The notes under the pieces: generated by a model
Databases searched by the model: none
What the model was told of the DNA's origin: nothing
The model's input: the letters and a program-made list of their open reading frames with translations, nothing else
Part shown: one piece after another, positions 7,582 through 17,218 of the stretch
How the letters are laid out: each line of letters begins with the position of its first letter
How positions within the stretch are numbered: position 1 is the first letter of the stretch
DNA from: JAJPKK01 sp963787675
GTDB lineage: Bacteria; Pseudomonadota; Alphaproteobacteria; Rhizobiales; Xanthobacteraceae
DNA length: 64,000 nt
Assembly (NCBI GenBank): GCA_963787675.1
Contig: CAWBDV010000005.1
Location: 124,001 to 188,000, forward strand
Reading direction: 5' to 3'
Translations under genes and position numbers: made by a program

Positions 7582-9241
7582 GTGCAGCGGCTTAGCGATC
7601 TCAATCGCGCTGCGACCCTCGCTGTTGTCGCTGCGGTGGCCTATGCCGCAACGCCTGCCGCCGCGCAGAACATTGGCGATCCGGGACTCATCATCTCACC
7701 GACGCCGGGCCTGTTGGACTCCGGCGCGATGTCACCACGTCCGGGCGTCGGCGGCGCCCCGGCAGCCTTCGGCATACCGAAGTTCGAGGTACCGACCTAC
7801 GGTAATGCACCAGGTTTCGGCGCCGGCTCGACCGGGTTTGTCTCAGGTGGCGCGCGCCGCAAACGGGGAAAGCTGAAGCCGGGCTCATTGCCCCCGATCG
7901 TGCAGGTGGTCCCCGGAACGCTGTCCATCGCGCAGCCGCCCGGCATCGCGCCAAACGCGCCGGCCGGCACGCCGGGGTCGCGCCCGATACCGCAATATTA
8001 CAGGCGCGGGGCACCGCCGATCGATCCGCCGGAGAGTTCTGAGCCGCTGCCGCCGGTGGTGCTGCCGCCGCGGCGCGCCGTCGTCGACCCCGCACCGTTT
8101 GATCAGCTCGGGCTGCGCGCCGGCTCGCTCCTCATCAAGCCCGCAATCGAGCTGAGCGGCGGCTACGATAACAATCCGGCGCGCGTGACGCCGCCCAAGG
8201 GTGCACCCGAATTCATGGGCGCGGGCGAACTCCTCGTCCGCTCCGATTGGGAGCGCCACGCGCTCGACGTCGATGTTCACGGCAATTATCTCAGCTATGG
8301 CGCAAACTTTCCGGGGTCGCCGGTATCGCTCGACCGGCCAATGTTTGATTCCAAGGCGGTTGGCCGCATCGACGTGAGCCGCGACGATCGCATCGATCTC
8401 GAAACCCGCTTCCTGATCGGAACGGACAATCCAGGAAGTCCTAACATCCAGGCGGGCCTGACCCGCCTGCCGATCGTCGCCACCGTCGGCACCACGTTCG
8501 GCTACGAGCACGACTTCAACCGCTTCGGCATCATCGCCAAGTCGACCTTCGACCGCAGCGTCTGGCAGGAGTCGACATTCACCGACGGCACGACGGGGAG
8601 CAACGCCGACCGCAACTACGACCAGTACGGCCTGTCGCTGCGTGGCAGTTATGATCTCCTGCCCGGCATCAAGCCGTTCGTCGAGGTGAGCGCCGACACC
8701 CGCGTCCACGACATGCCGATCGATGACACGGGCGCCGCGCGCGAACTCGAAGGCCGGAACCATCAAAGCGGGCTCATCTTTCGCCTTCATCGGCGCGCTG
8801 ACGGGCGAGGCATCGGTCGGCTGGACGCAGCGAGTTTATCAGGACCCGACGCTCCCCAATGTGAGCGGCCTCGTGTTCAATTCCTCCCTCATCTATCTGG
8901 CGACGCCGCTGACGACCGTGAAGCTCACCGCGGTGTCGGCGACCGGCGAACTGATCGTGCAAGGCGCGTCCGGCGTGCTACGGCGCGACTTCGGCCTCGA
9001 GGTCGACCACGACTTCCGTCGCTGGCTGACGGCGATCATCAAGCTCGGCTACGGCGCCGACAGCTATTTCGGCCTTGATCGTTTCGACAACCGCTTCTCG
9101 GTCGACACCTCACTGGTCTACAAGTTCTCGCGGACGGTCTGGCTTAAAGCCCAGTATCGCCACGAATGGCTGCGCTCGACCGTCACCTCTGCCGACTACA
9201 ATGCCGACATCGGGTTGCTCACGCTGCGCTTTCAGGACTGA
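7582..9241 (+). CDS. Outer-membrane beta-barrel protein (BBP2-like), one frame break as read
   Basis: After an insertion is removed this reads as 552 residues. It has a signal peptide (LAVVAAVAYAATPAAAQ), a proline-rich low-complexity region (about 30-175) and then a beta-barrel domain. The barrel starts at SLLIKPAIELSGGYDNNPAR and ends with the typical YNADIGLLTLRFQD. The pattern of alternating strands matches the outer membrane beta-barrel family annotated as BBP2_2; the cargo is unknown. The frame changes once, within about 8715-8750 in a GC-repeat stretch (GGCGCCGCGCGCG). Upstream codons run to about residue 390, and downstream codons in the next frame resume LTGEASVGWTQRVYQDP. GTG 7582 is the start, with GAGGA upstream. 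It converges with the caspase gene. Confidence 0.75.
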
Positions 9242-9275
9242 GCGGAGCAAACAGGCGCGGCGTCTCGCGCGAAGT

Positions 9276-11845
9276 TCACTTTGCGGCGGCGCGGCTTTGG
9301 TCGTCGACCATGTAGACGTCGCCGATGAGCAACTCCTGGACCCACGGGATCTGCTTGCCCTTAGTCTCGGCGATGACATCCGTGCGAACGCGCCGGAACA
9401 TGTCGGGCAGCGCGATCTTCGGTGTCGGCAAATGCTTCAAGAGCGCCGTCGTGAACGGGCTGTGCGGACCGGTCCCGTCCTCGGCGACTTTGCCCGGCGC
9501 CGTCGCAAAGGCGATGTACATGCCCGCCGACACATTCGTATAGCCCGAGAGTTCCCACCGACGTATCGAAGCCGCGGGTCGTTGCGGTCTGGCTTGCGAA
9601 CGGATCGTTGCGGCACGCATCAAGAAAAACGATGTTGGCGCGGCCCGGATCGTCGAGCGGCGACAGGATCTGCTCCATGTCGAACATCTCGAGGCCGGCG
9701 GTCCTCTTGTCGACAAGCTTGGCGTCGGTCGGAACCAGATAGTTCCGCCCGTCAAGCTGGATGCCGTGTCCCGCGTAGTAGACGACCGCGACCTGGGCGT
9801 TCGACACCTTTAGGAGGAAATCGGAGATCGTCCGCCGCATGCCGGCATAATCAAGATCATAGCCATCGATCACCTGAAATCCGATTTGGCGCAGCGTCGC
9901 CGCCATCGCGCGTGCGTCATTGGCCGGATTGGCAAGCGGCTTCCCTTTGTAATTGCTGTTGCCGACAACAAGCGCGACGCGCCGAGACGTTGCCTGGACG
10001 GGGGCAGGTTTGGAGCTGAGGCTGGCGTTGGTGTTGAGGTTGGGTTTGGGCGGCGGCGCCACCGCTGTGGTTTGCGTAGGCGTTCCGAGAACCGCGAGCC
10101 GCGCTTTCGCCGTGTCAAAAGCCCATTTGCTGTTGTCATAGGACAACGACGGCAAAGCCGCGGCGGCCGCGTAGTCAGCGCGCGCCTGCGGCAGATGACC
10201 CGCCGCTTCATGCGCTTGCCCGCGATTTGTGTAGGCCGCCGAATAGTTAGGGTCGAGGCGAATTGCCTCGGCGTAATCGGCAACGGCCTTGTCGATATTG
10301 CCCTTTGCCCGCTGCACGACGCCGCGGTTGTTGTAGGCAACCGCCATCTTCGGGTTGATTACGATCGCCTTGTTGTAATCTTCGATCGCCCGATCGAGTT
10401 TGTTGGAATGGTGAAATGAGCGCCCGCGGCCGATGTAGGCATCGGCGTACGCGGGATCGATACTGATGGCCTCGTCATATGCCTGAATGGCGCGGGCATA
10501 GTCTTTCTTGTTGAACCACGCGTAGCCCCGCTGAAGATATGCGAAGGTATATTTCGGATTGATCGCGATTGCCTGATCGAAATCTGCGAGAGCACGATCG
10601 TAGTCGGCTCTCTCTATGAGAATGCGACCACGACCAACATGGGCCTCCGCGTATTTGGGGTCGAGGTTGATTGCCTGATCATAGTCTTTGACGGCACGAA
10701 CATAGTCCTTCTTATTGGACCAGACGATACCGCGCCGATAATAAGCCTGAGCATATTTCGGGTTAGCCTGGATCGCTTGGTCATAATCGGCGGCAGCGCG
10801 ATCGTATTCCTTTTTCTCGGCGTAGATATTGCCGCGGTTCACATAAGCGATCGCATTCTTGGCATCGGCAGCAACGGCGTCGCTATAATCTCGCAGCGCC
10901 CGATCATAGTCCTTCTTGGCATACCAACTGTTGCCGCGATTGTTGTACGCCGACGAGTATTTTGGATCGAGCGCGATCGCCTGGTCGTAATCTTTGATCG
11001 CGCGGTCATAGTCCTTTTGAGATTGCCATGAATTGCCGCGGCTGTAGTACGGGTAAGCCCATTTCGGACTCAGCCGAATCGCCTCGTCATAGTCCGCAAT
11101 CGCTTGCTGGTAGTTCCCTTTCGCGTGCCAAGCGGCGCCGCGGTTGCGATGGGGCGCGGCAAACTTCGAAATCGAGTTTGATCGCGCGATCGAAGTCAGC
11201 GATCGCGCGGTCGTTGTCGCTCTTGCTCAGGTAGGCGAAGCCGCGGTTGTTGTAAGCGATGGCGAAATTCGGATCGAGCCGGATCGCCTGATCATACAGA
11301 GCAATAGCCCGATCCCAGTCGCCTTTGTCGGCCCAGATAAGGCCGATGTTGTTGATAGGCGCAGTGTATTTGGGATCGATCTTCAGCGCCTCGTTGTAGT
11401 CGGCGAGGGCGTGATCGGGCTCATGCTTGCTCTTCCACGCATTGCCGCGATCCTTGTAGGCAACGGCGTTTGTTGAATCGAGGCGGATGGCCTGATCGAG
11501 ATCGGCGATGGTGCGGTCGTTATCGTTCTTCGCGATATAGGCCTTGCCGCGGCTGTGGTAGAGCGCCGCGAGATTTTTCCCGGAGAAAGTTCCGGATGCG
11601 ATCAAGTCCGAGCATGCCGCAATGTCGGCCTCGGGTGGCGCGCCTTGGCCGCAACTTTCGGCCGCAAGGGCGGGCGCCGTGTTGAGCACCAATGCGAGCG
11701 CAGCGGCAAAGACGCCCGCGGCCCAAGGCGACCACGCGAGGGACCGACCCTCCCGGCGAAGGGTGTGCGCGTATGTTGCCGCAATCAGGCGGTTGTAAGA
11801 TCGACCAAGAAGACCGAAACTGAGATTGAAATTGCGCCAAGGCAT
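9276..11845 (-). CDS. Secreted TPR-repeat caspase-family (C14) protein, two frame breaks as read
   Basis: Read through two one-base insertions (near 11172 and 9550) this is about 855 residues. A long N-terminus carries a hydrophobic segment and cleavage site (VFAAALALVLNTAPALA, near residue 61). Then come about 14 consecutive TPRs (about 93-558, each near 34 residues with the core RGxxxxxKKDYDRAIxDYDQAI), a Pro/Asn-rich linker, and a C-terminal caspase domain (about 622-855). The catalytic dyad is visible: His693 in YYAGHG and Cys744 in LDACRN, with the opening strand RRVALVVGNSNYKG. The C-terminus in the last frame reads IAFATAPGK...LLKHLPTP...VWVQELL-like family sequence. The start is uncertain; ATG 11845 is chosen, ATG 11962 is also in frame. 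It is divergent from a papain-like protease/OmpA operon. Confidence 0.78.
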
Positions 11846-12066
11846 CTGTTCGATCCAAATAATGGGATGCATCTTAGTCGAAGAGGCGAGTGCAGAACAT
11901 CTTTTCATTTTCGCCGTCAGCGTGAACCAAGTAGCAAGCTCGTGCGACGGATTAATTCGCACCCTGGCGAGGCGCGCGCCTCAATGCCGGTCACGCTGTG
12001 ACGCAGGCGAGACGTTCAATGAGCGCCGGGTCGGTTTGCGGTTGGAACCAAGGCGGGAGGTTTGAC

Positions 12067-13980
12067 ATGGTTCGCTTCGCATCTTGTGCCGCCGCCGCGC
12101 TGATCTTTCTCAGTGCACCGTCACACTTGCACGCGCAAGCGGCTGGCAATCTCGATCAGGCGGACCCGCCGGACACGAAATATGCAACCGGCGACCTCGA
12201 CATGGATGCCGGGGCCCAGGCCTCGTTTCCGATCGCGCCACAGTTCCGCGCGTTTCTTCCGCTGTCCGTCGATCTGTCGTTCCGCATGCCCAAGGTCGGC
12301 AACCAGGGTAACGCCAATTCCTGCGTGGCCTGGGCGGTCGGTTATGCGGTCCGCAGCTACTACTCGGTGGCGCTCGAAAATCGCGACACCAGCCGGCAGG
12401 AGAACATCGCGAGCCCGAACTACATCTACAACGTCGCGAAGCAGCTTGCGAACGCGAAGAAGTGCGACGGCGGCTCAAGCTTCGATTCCAACGTCAAGGT
12501 GCTGCAAAAGGGCGCCTTGTCGCTGGCGAACTACCCCTATCACGATTCCGATTGCGACGGCGCGCCAGCGCCGCAGGTCATCGCATCGGCGAGCGATTTT
12601 CGCATTCGCGGCGCGCGGATGCTCGATCATAAGAAGCTCGACGACATCAAGGGCGCGCTCGCGCAGTCGAACCCGGTCGTCATTTCCTTCAGCGCCGACA
12701 AGGCGTTCATGCAGCATCGCGGCGCCGGCGTATTTGCCAGCACCGTTGCCGACAAGGCTTCTGCCGGGTGGCACGCGATTGCTCTGGTCGGATACGACGA
12801 CCGCAAGCAAGCGTTTCGCCTGATCAATTCGTGGGGAACCGGGTGGGGCGACGGCGGCTACGGCTGGGTCGGGTACGACGCCATCATCTACCGGATTCGT
12901 TATGCCGCGGTGATCGATGTCGCAGCGTCGCAGCGCCGCGTCGCCGAGCCAAGACCACCCGGACCACCGCCCCCCGGCCCGCGACCAGCACCCAATCCTC
13001 TACCGAATTCGCCGCCGCCACGCCCGGTGGCGGAGGTGGCCCCCCCGCCCCCTTCGCCGTCCTTTGCGCCGCCCCCTGCACCGCGCGCGCCGCGCCGCAC
13101 ACCGCCGTCCGTCGTCGCGCCGCCCCCGCCGGTCGCCGACGTCAATCCGCCGCCCGAGCCGGGTCCCTCGCGCTGGCACCGCAATCGGCCTGGTCCGGCG
13201 GTCGCCGAGATCCAACCCGCCCCGCCCCCGCCCGGCCCGCGGCCCTCGCGCCGGGAACGACCCCTGCCGCAGGTAGCCGAGGTCGACCCTTCTCCTCCGG
13301 CGCCGACGCCACCTCCGCTGTCGGACAATCTAAGTTTTAGCGATCTGAACAACCTGTCCTGTGCGCGGGTCACCGTGGATAAGCAAGGCGACCAGAACGT
13401 GCTGTGGGGGTTCGTCGCCTCCAACGGCGACCTCGCGTTCGTCCGGCGTTTGGCGGCCGCGATTCCGAACACCGCGATCGGCAGGATCGGCGTCGCGCCG
13501 TGGCCGCAATGCGAGGTGCTGCAGACGCTCGAGACCGCGCTCGCGAACCAGGATGCGGCGCAGATCGATATCGGCCCGAGCAATCGGCTGCATGCCGGCG
13601 ATACGTTGCGCATCGCGATCCAGCCGCCGTCGCAGATTTCGTTCCTCTACGTAAGCTACATCCAGGCGGACGGATCCGTGGTGCACCTCGTCCAACCGGC
13701 CGCCATCGCGCCCCAACCGACATTGCCTGGAGAAACGCTCATCTTCGGCGATGGCGCGCAAGGCCGCGACTTGTTCACCGTCAGTGCTCCGTTCGGCCGT
13801 GAACTCATCATCGCGATCACGTCCCGTAGCCCGTTGTTTGAACAGCCGCTGCCGGACCAGATGAGCGAGCGGGAATACCTGTCGGCGCTCCGGCGCGCGC
13901 TTTCCTACAAGCCCAATCCCAGCATGCCCGATCGCGAAGTCAGCGCGTCAATGACGGCATTGGTGACCCGACCGAGGTAG
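12067..13980 (+). CDS. Exported papain-like (C1A) cysteine protease with proline-rich linker and DUF4384 domain
   Basis: A 637-residue protein with a signal peptide (MVRFASCAAAALIFLSAPSH, cleaved near HAQA). The C1A protease domain spans about 70-285, with the catalytic set visible: Gln80 and Cys86 in VGNQGNANSCVAWA, His236 in GWHAIALVGYDD, Asn254 in INSWGTGWGDGGYGW. A proline-rich linker (about 295-420) contains four copies of a VA[E/D][V/I]xP motif. The C-terminal domain (about 430-600) has HAGDTLRIAIQPPSQISFLY and DGSVVHLVQP, as in DUF4384, a domain frequently joined to caspase domains in proteobacteria. ATG 12067 is preferred over the longer frame because GGGAGG precedes it by six bases. 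An OmpA-like gene follows after six bases. The substrate is unknown. Confidence 0.82.
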   Translation: MVRFASCAAAALIFLSAPSHLHAQAAGNLDQADPPDTKYATGDLDMDAGAQASFPIAPQFRAFLPLSVDLSFRMPKVGNQGNANSCVAWAVGYAVRSYYSVALENRDTSRQENIASPNYIYNVAKQLANAKKCDGGSSFDSNVKVLQKGALSLANYPYHDSDCDGAPAPQVIASASDFRIRGARMLDHKKLDDIKGALAQSNPVVISFSADKAFMQHRGAGVFASTVADKASAGWHAIALVGYDDRKQAFRLINSWGTGWGDGGYGWVGYDAIIYRIRYAAVIDVAASQRRVAEPRPPGPPPPGPRPAPNPLPNSPPPRPVAEVAPPPPSPSFAPPPAPRAPRRTPPSVVAPPPPVADVNPPPEPGPSRWHRNRPGPAVAEIQPAPPPPGPRPSRRERPLPQVAEVDPSPPAPTPPPLSDNLSFSDLNNLSCARVTVDKQGDQNVLWGFVASNGDLAFVRRLAAAIPNTAIGRIGVAPWPQCEVLQTLETALANQDAAQIDIGPSNRLHAGDTLRIAIQPPSQISFLYVSYIQADGSVVHLVQPAAIAPQPTLPGETLIFGDGAQGRDLFTVSAPFGRELIIAITSRSPLFEQPLPDQMSEREYLSALRRALSYKPNPSMPDREVSASMTALVTRPR

Positions 13981-13986
13981 CACGCC

Positions 13987-14535
13987 ATGAACCGCATACT
14001 CGTCCTCTGCCTGACGCTGGTCGCCTGTCTTGTGCTTCCTGCCGTCGAGGTCATCGCCGCGCAGGCCACGACCACGGACATCGTTTGCGCCCTCGATCCC
14101 CAGTGCAAACGCCCGCTGACGCGCGACATCAGAGGCGTGACGGTGACGAAGGGTCCGAATGGCGAGGATCCGCTCTCGGTCAATCTCTATGTGAACTTCG
14201 ATTTCGATTCTGCCGACCTGACATCGGACGCGCGGATTACGCTCGATCGCCTCGGCTATGCGCTCGTTGACGACCGCCTCAGGAACTTCTCCTTCATGAT
14301 CGAAGGCCACACCGATGCCAAGGGCAGCGACGACTACAACCAGGCGCTGTCGGAGCGGCGCGCCCAGGCCGTGCGGCAATATCTAGTGGCGCAGTTCGGC
14401 ATCGACCCGGGCCGCCTGGCGGCACGCGGATTCGGCAAGCAACGCCTGTTCGATCCGTCGCGTCCCGACGACGGCGTGAATCGTCGCGTCCAGATTTTGA
14501 ACACGTCCGTCGCAGCATCCAAGCAGGGCCGATAG
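13987..14535 (+). CDS. OmpA-family peptidoglycan-binding protein
   Basis: A 182-residue protein with a signal peptide (MNRILVLCLTLVACLVLP, cleaved near IAAQA). A C-terminal OmpA/MotB domain (about 65-175) opens with NLYVNFDFDSADL, contains the peptidoglycan-contact signature EGHTDAKGSDDYNQALSERR, and ends at ARGFGKQRLFDP...NRRVQIL. The Asp and Arg that hold diaminopimelate are present. There is no N-terminal barrel, so it is probably a periplasmic or lipoprotein-like peptidoglycan anchor; whether the cysteines near the N-terminus form a lipobox is unclear. It starts six bases after the papain-like protease stop, so the two are almost certainly cotranscribed. Confidence 0.85.
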   Translation: MNRILVLCLTLVACLVLPAVEVIAAQATTTDIVCALDPQCKRPLTRDIRGVTVTKGPNGEDPLSVNLYVNFDFDSADLTSDARITLDRLGYALVDDRLRNFSFMIEGHTDAKGSDDYNQALSERRAQAVRQYLVAQFGIDPGRLAARGFGKQRLFDPSRPDDGVNRRVQILNTSVAASKQGR

Positions 14536-14566
14536 CGAACGGATGCCGTGCGGAGTATGCGCTCGT

Positions 14567-15442
14567 CTAGCCGAGCAGTGACTTCAACTCGCTCCGGAGC
14601 GCGGGCGCGATGTCGTCGCGGGCGAGTGCGTAGGCGACGTTGGCGGTGAGGAAGCCGATCTTGCTGCCGCAATCGAAGCTGCGGCCTTCGAACTTCAATC
14701 CGTAGAACGGCTGGCGTTCGGCGAGACGGATCATCGCGTCGGTGAGCTGGATTTCGCCACCGGCGCCGCGCGGTTGGCTTGCCAGGATGTCGAAGATTTC
14801 CGGCTGCAAGATATAGCGGCCGGTGATGATGAGGTTCGACGGCGCCTCCTCGCGCTTCGGCTTTTCGATCATCGCGGTGATTTCGAACGCCGGACCGTGA
14901 GCCTTGCCGACGCCGACCACGCCATAGCTGTGGACGCGGTCCATCGGGACTTCCTCGACGGCGATGACATTGGCGGCGCCGTCAAGGCCGCGATAAGCGT
15001 CGATCATCTGCGCCATGCAGCCGCGCTGCGCCTGCACCAGCACGTCGGGCAACAGCAAGGCGAACGGCTCATGGCCAACGAGTTCGCGGGCGCACCACAC
15101 CGCATGGCCAAGACCCAGCGGCTGCTGCTGGCGGGTGAAGCTCGTCTGTCCTGGGCCAGGCAAGTCGCGCTCCAGGAGTTCGAGTTCGGCGCGCCGATTG
15201 CGTTCGGTCAGCGTCAACTCGAGTTCGAACTGCCGGTCGAAATGGTCCTCGATGACTTCCTTGTTGCGGCCGGTGACGAAGATGAAATGCTCGATGCCGG
15301 CGGCACGCGCCTCGTCGACCACATGCTGGATGAGCGGCCGGTCGACCACCGGCAGCATTTCTTTCGGCATGGCCTTGGTTGCAGGCAGAAATCGGGTGCC
15401 GAGCCCGGCGACGGGCAGGATGGCTTTGCGGAGAGGCTTCAT
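14567..15442 (-). CDS. galU: UTP--glucose-1-phosphate uridylyltransferase
   Basis: A 291-residue nucleotidyltransferase making UDP-glucose from UTP and glucose-1-phosphate for polysaccharide and envelope synthesis. The nucleotide-binding start KAILPVAGLGTRFLPATKAM with the GxGTRxxP signature is present. Further motifs are MLPVVDRPLIQHVVDEA, GLGHAVWCARELVG, the lysine-containing MIEKP and the end FDCGSKIGFLTANVAYAL. The frame is open further upstream, but ATG 15442 (MKPLRKAILPVAG) matches the family N-terminus. It converges with the OmpA-like gene. Confidence 0.93.
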   Translation of the reverse strand: MKPLRKAILPVAGLGTRFLPATKAMPKEMLPVVDRPLIQHVVDEARAAGIEHFIFVTGRNKEVIEDHFDRQFELELTLTERNRRAELELLERDLPGPGQTSFTRQQQPLGLGHAVWCARELVGHEPFALLLPDVLVQAQRGCMAQMIDAYRGLDGAANVIAVEEVPMDRVHSYGVVGVGKAHGPAFEITAMIEKPKREEAPSNLIITGRYILQPEIFDILASQPRGAGGEIQLTDAMIRLAERQPFYGLKFEGRSFDCGSKIGFLTANVAYALARDDIAPALRSELKSLLG

Positions 15443-15699
15443 GAGGTCCGTTGCGGCGGGTGGATCGGAGCATACATAAGTCGCGTTTGAACCCGGCGGT
15501 CCATGCAAAAGTTCCTGCACAGCGAATAATCATGGGCGCAGACGCAAGTCCACGGCGAAACGGCAGCCGGGAACAAAGGCCCGCTGGGGGCATGATTTTG
15601 CCCTATTGTCCGTCGTTAACAATCCCTCAAGGAGTTTCGGATACCATTGCCTGGTGAGCGCGGTGGGCACGCCCAGGCGGCATGATCGGGGAGCTCGAA

Positions 15700-17064
15700 A
15701 TGCGTAATGCCAAATGGACGATCGGCGCGGTTTGCGCGATCGGCGCCGCGCTCGGCGCCGCAGGAGCGGCCGATGCCCAGGGTCTGGGCAGCCTATTCCC
15801 CTTCCTCAATCCATCGCCGCCGCCGGCAGCGACCGGCTCCGTCGCCAATCCGAGCGCGCTCGGGACGCAGGAATGGAGCGGTCAGTCCGGCAGTTCCGGC
15901 CATCCGCTGATGACCTCGCAGGCGATCGTCGCCGCCGCATCCGATTTTTCGAATTGCCTCGAGAGGCTGTGGCCGGACGCGGCGCGTCGCGGCGTCACCC
16001 GGGCGACGTTCGACACCTATACCCGCGGCCTGACGCCGGACCTGCGCATCATGGACCTCATGGACACGCAGCCGGAATTCACCAAGGCCTTCTGGGAATA
16101 TCTCGATCTGCTGGTAAGCGACAGCCGGATCAAGGAAGGCCAAGCGATTCTCGCGAAATATCGCGACACGTTCGATGCGGTGGAAAAGGCCTACGGGGTC
16201 GATCGCCACATCGTCGCGGCGATCTGGGGCATCGAGTCGAAATTCGGGACCATGAGCGGCGACCGCCCTGTGATCCGCTCGACGGCAACGCTCGCCTGCG
16301 TCGGCCGCAGGCAGGCGTATTTCCGCGACGAATTCCTCGCCACGCTCGAAATCCTCAATCGCGGGGATGTCGCGCCCGATCGCCTGAAGGGCTCATGGGC
16401 GGGCGCTTTCGGGCCGACCCAATTCATGCCGACATCGTTTAAGAAGTACGCCGTCGATTTCGACGGCGACGGCCGCCGCGACGTGGTCGATTCGATCCCC
16501 GATCTCATTGCCTCGACGGCAAACAACCTCAAGGTCGACGGTTGGGTCGCAGGCGCGACCTGGGGCTACGAGGTCAGGCTGCCGGCCGAGTTCAATTACC
16601 TCCTTGCCGACAGCAGCAAGTGGAACACACTCAAGGAGTGGCAACATCTCGGTGTGGTCCGCGCCAACGGCAAGGGATATCCGCGGCCGAACGATCGCGC
16701 CTACCTCTTGGTTCCGACCGGCGCCAATGGACCAGCCTTCCTGATGCTCAACAACTTCCGCGTCCTGATGAAATACAATCCGGCCGAGGCTTACGCGCTC
16801 GCGATCGGGCATCTTGCGGATCGCATGCGCGGTGATGGCCCGATCGTCACTGCCTGGCCGCGTCAGGAGCGCGTCCTGTCCAGCGCCGAACGCTACGAAC
16901 TGCAACAGCTTCTGGTCCGCCATGGGTTTGACATCGGCGGCGAGCCCAACGGCCGGATCAACGCGAAATCCCGTAGCGCTCTCAAGGGCTTCCAGGTCTC
17001 CCAAGGCCTTGTTCCGGACGGCTTCGCGACCGCCGAGATGCTGGAACGGCTGCGCCAGCCCTGA
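15700..17064 (+). CDS. Lytic murein transglycosylase, MltB family, with peptidoglycan-binding domain
   Basis: About 454 residues. A signal peptide (MRNAKWTIGAVCAIGAALGA, cleaved near ADAQG) is followed by an SLT-type MltB domain (about 75-375) and a C-terminal PG_binding_1 domain (about 390-450, LLVRHGFDIGGEPNGRIN, SALKGFQVSQGLVPDGFA). The catalytic glutamate sits in IWGIESKFGTMSG, and the fold marker AGAFGPTQFMPTSFKKYAVDFDGDG-type sequence is clear (read in parts here). It cleaves glycan strands in the periplasm, forming 1,6-anhydromuropeptides. ATG 15682 is an alternative start. A DUF459 SGNH hydrolase follows, and the two may be cotranscribed. Confidence 0.9.
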   Translation: MRNAKWTIGAVCAIGAALGAAGAADAQGLGSLFPFLNPSPPPAATGSVANPSALGTQEWSGQSGSSGHPLMTSQAIVAAASDFSNCLERLWPDAARRGVTRATFDTYTRGLTPDLRIMDLMDTQPEFTKAFWEYLDLLVSDSRIKEGQAILAKYRDTFDAVEKAYGVDRHIVAAIWGIESKFGTMSGDRPVIRSTATLACVGRRQAYFRDEFLATLEILNRGDVAPDRLKGSWAGAFGPTQFMPTSFKKYAVDFDGDGRRDVVDSIPDLIASTANNLKVDGWVAGATWGYEVRLPAEFNYLLADSSKWNTLKEWQHLGVVRANGKGYPRPNDRAYLLVPTGANGPAFLMLNNFRVLMKYNPAEAYALAIGHLADRMRGDGPIVTAWPRQERVLSSAERYELQQLLVRHGFDIGGEPNGRINAKSRSALKGFQVSQGLVPDGFATAEMLERLRQP

Positions 17065-17218
17065 ACCGCGCAGGAACCAAGTAGGCCGGTATCGGGTTCG
17101 GGTTCCAACCCGGGTTGAAAATCAGCCTCTGACCTTCAATCCGACACGTTATTCGTGGTACAAAAAGGGCCTGTTTTGCAGTCGAGCCATGTGGCTGCGC
17201 ACAAATAGGATTGGTTTG

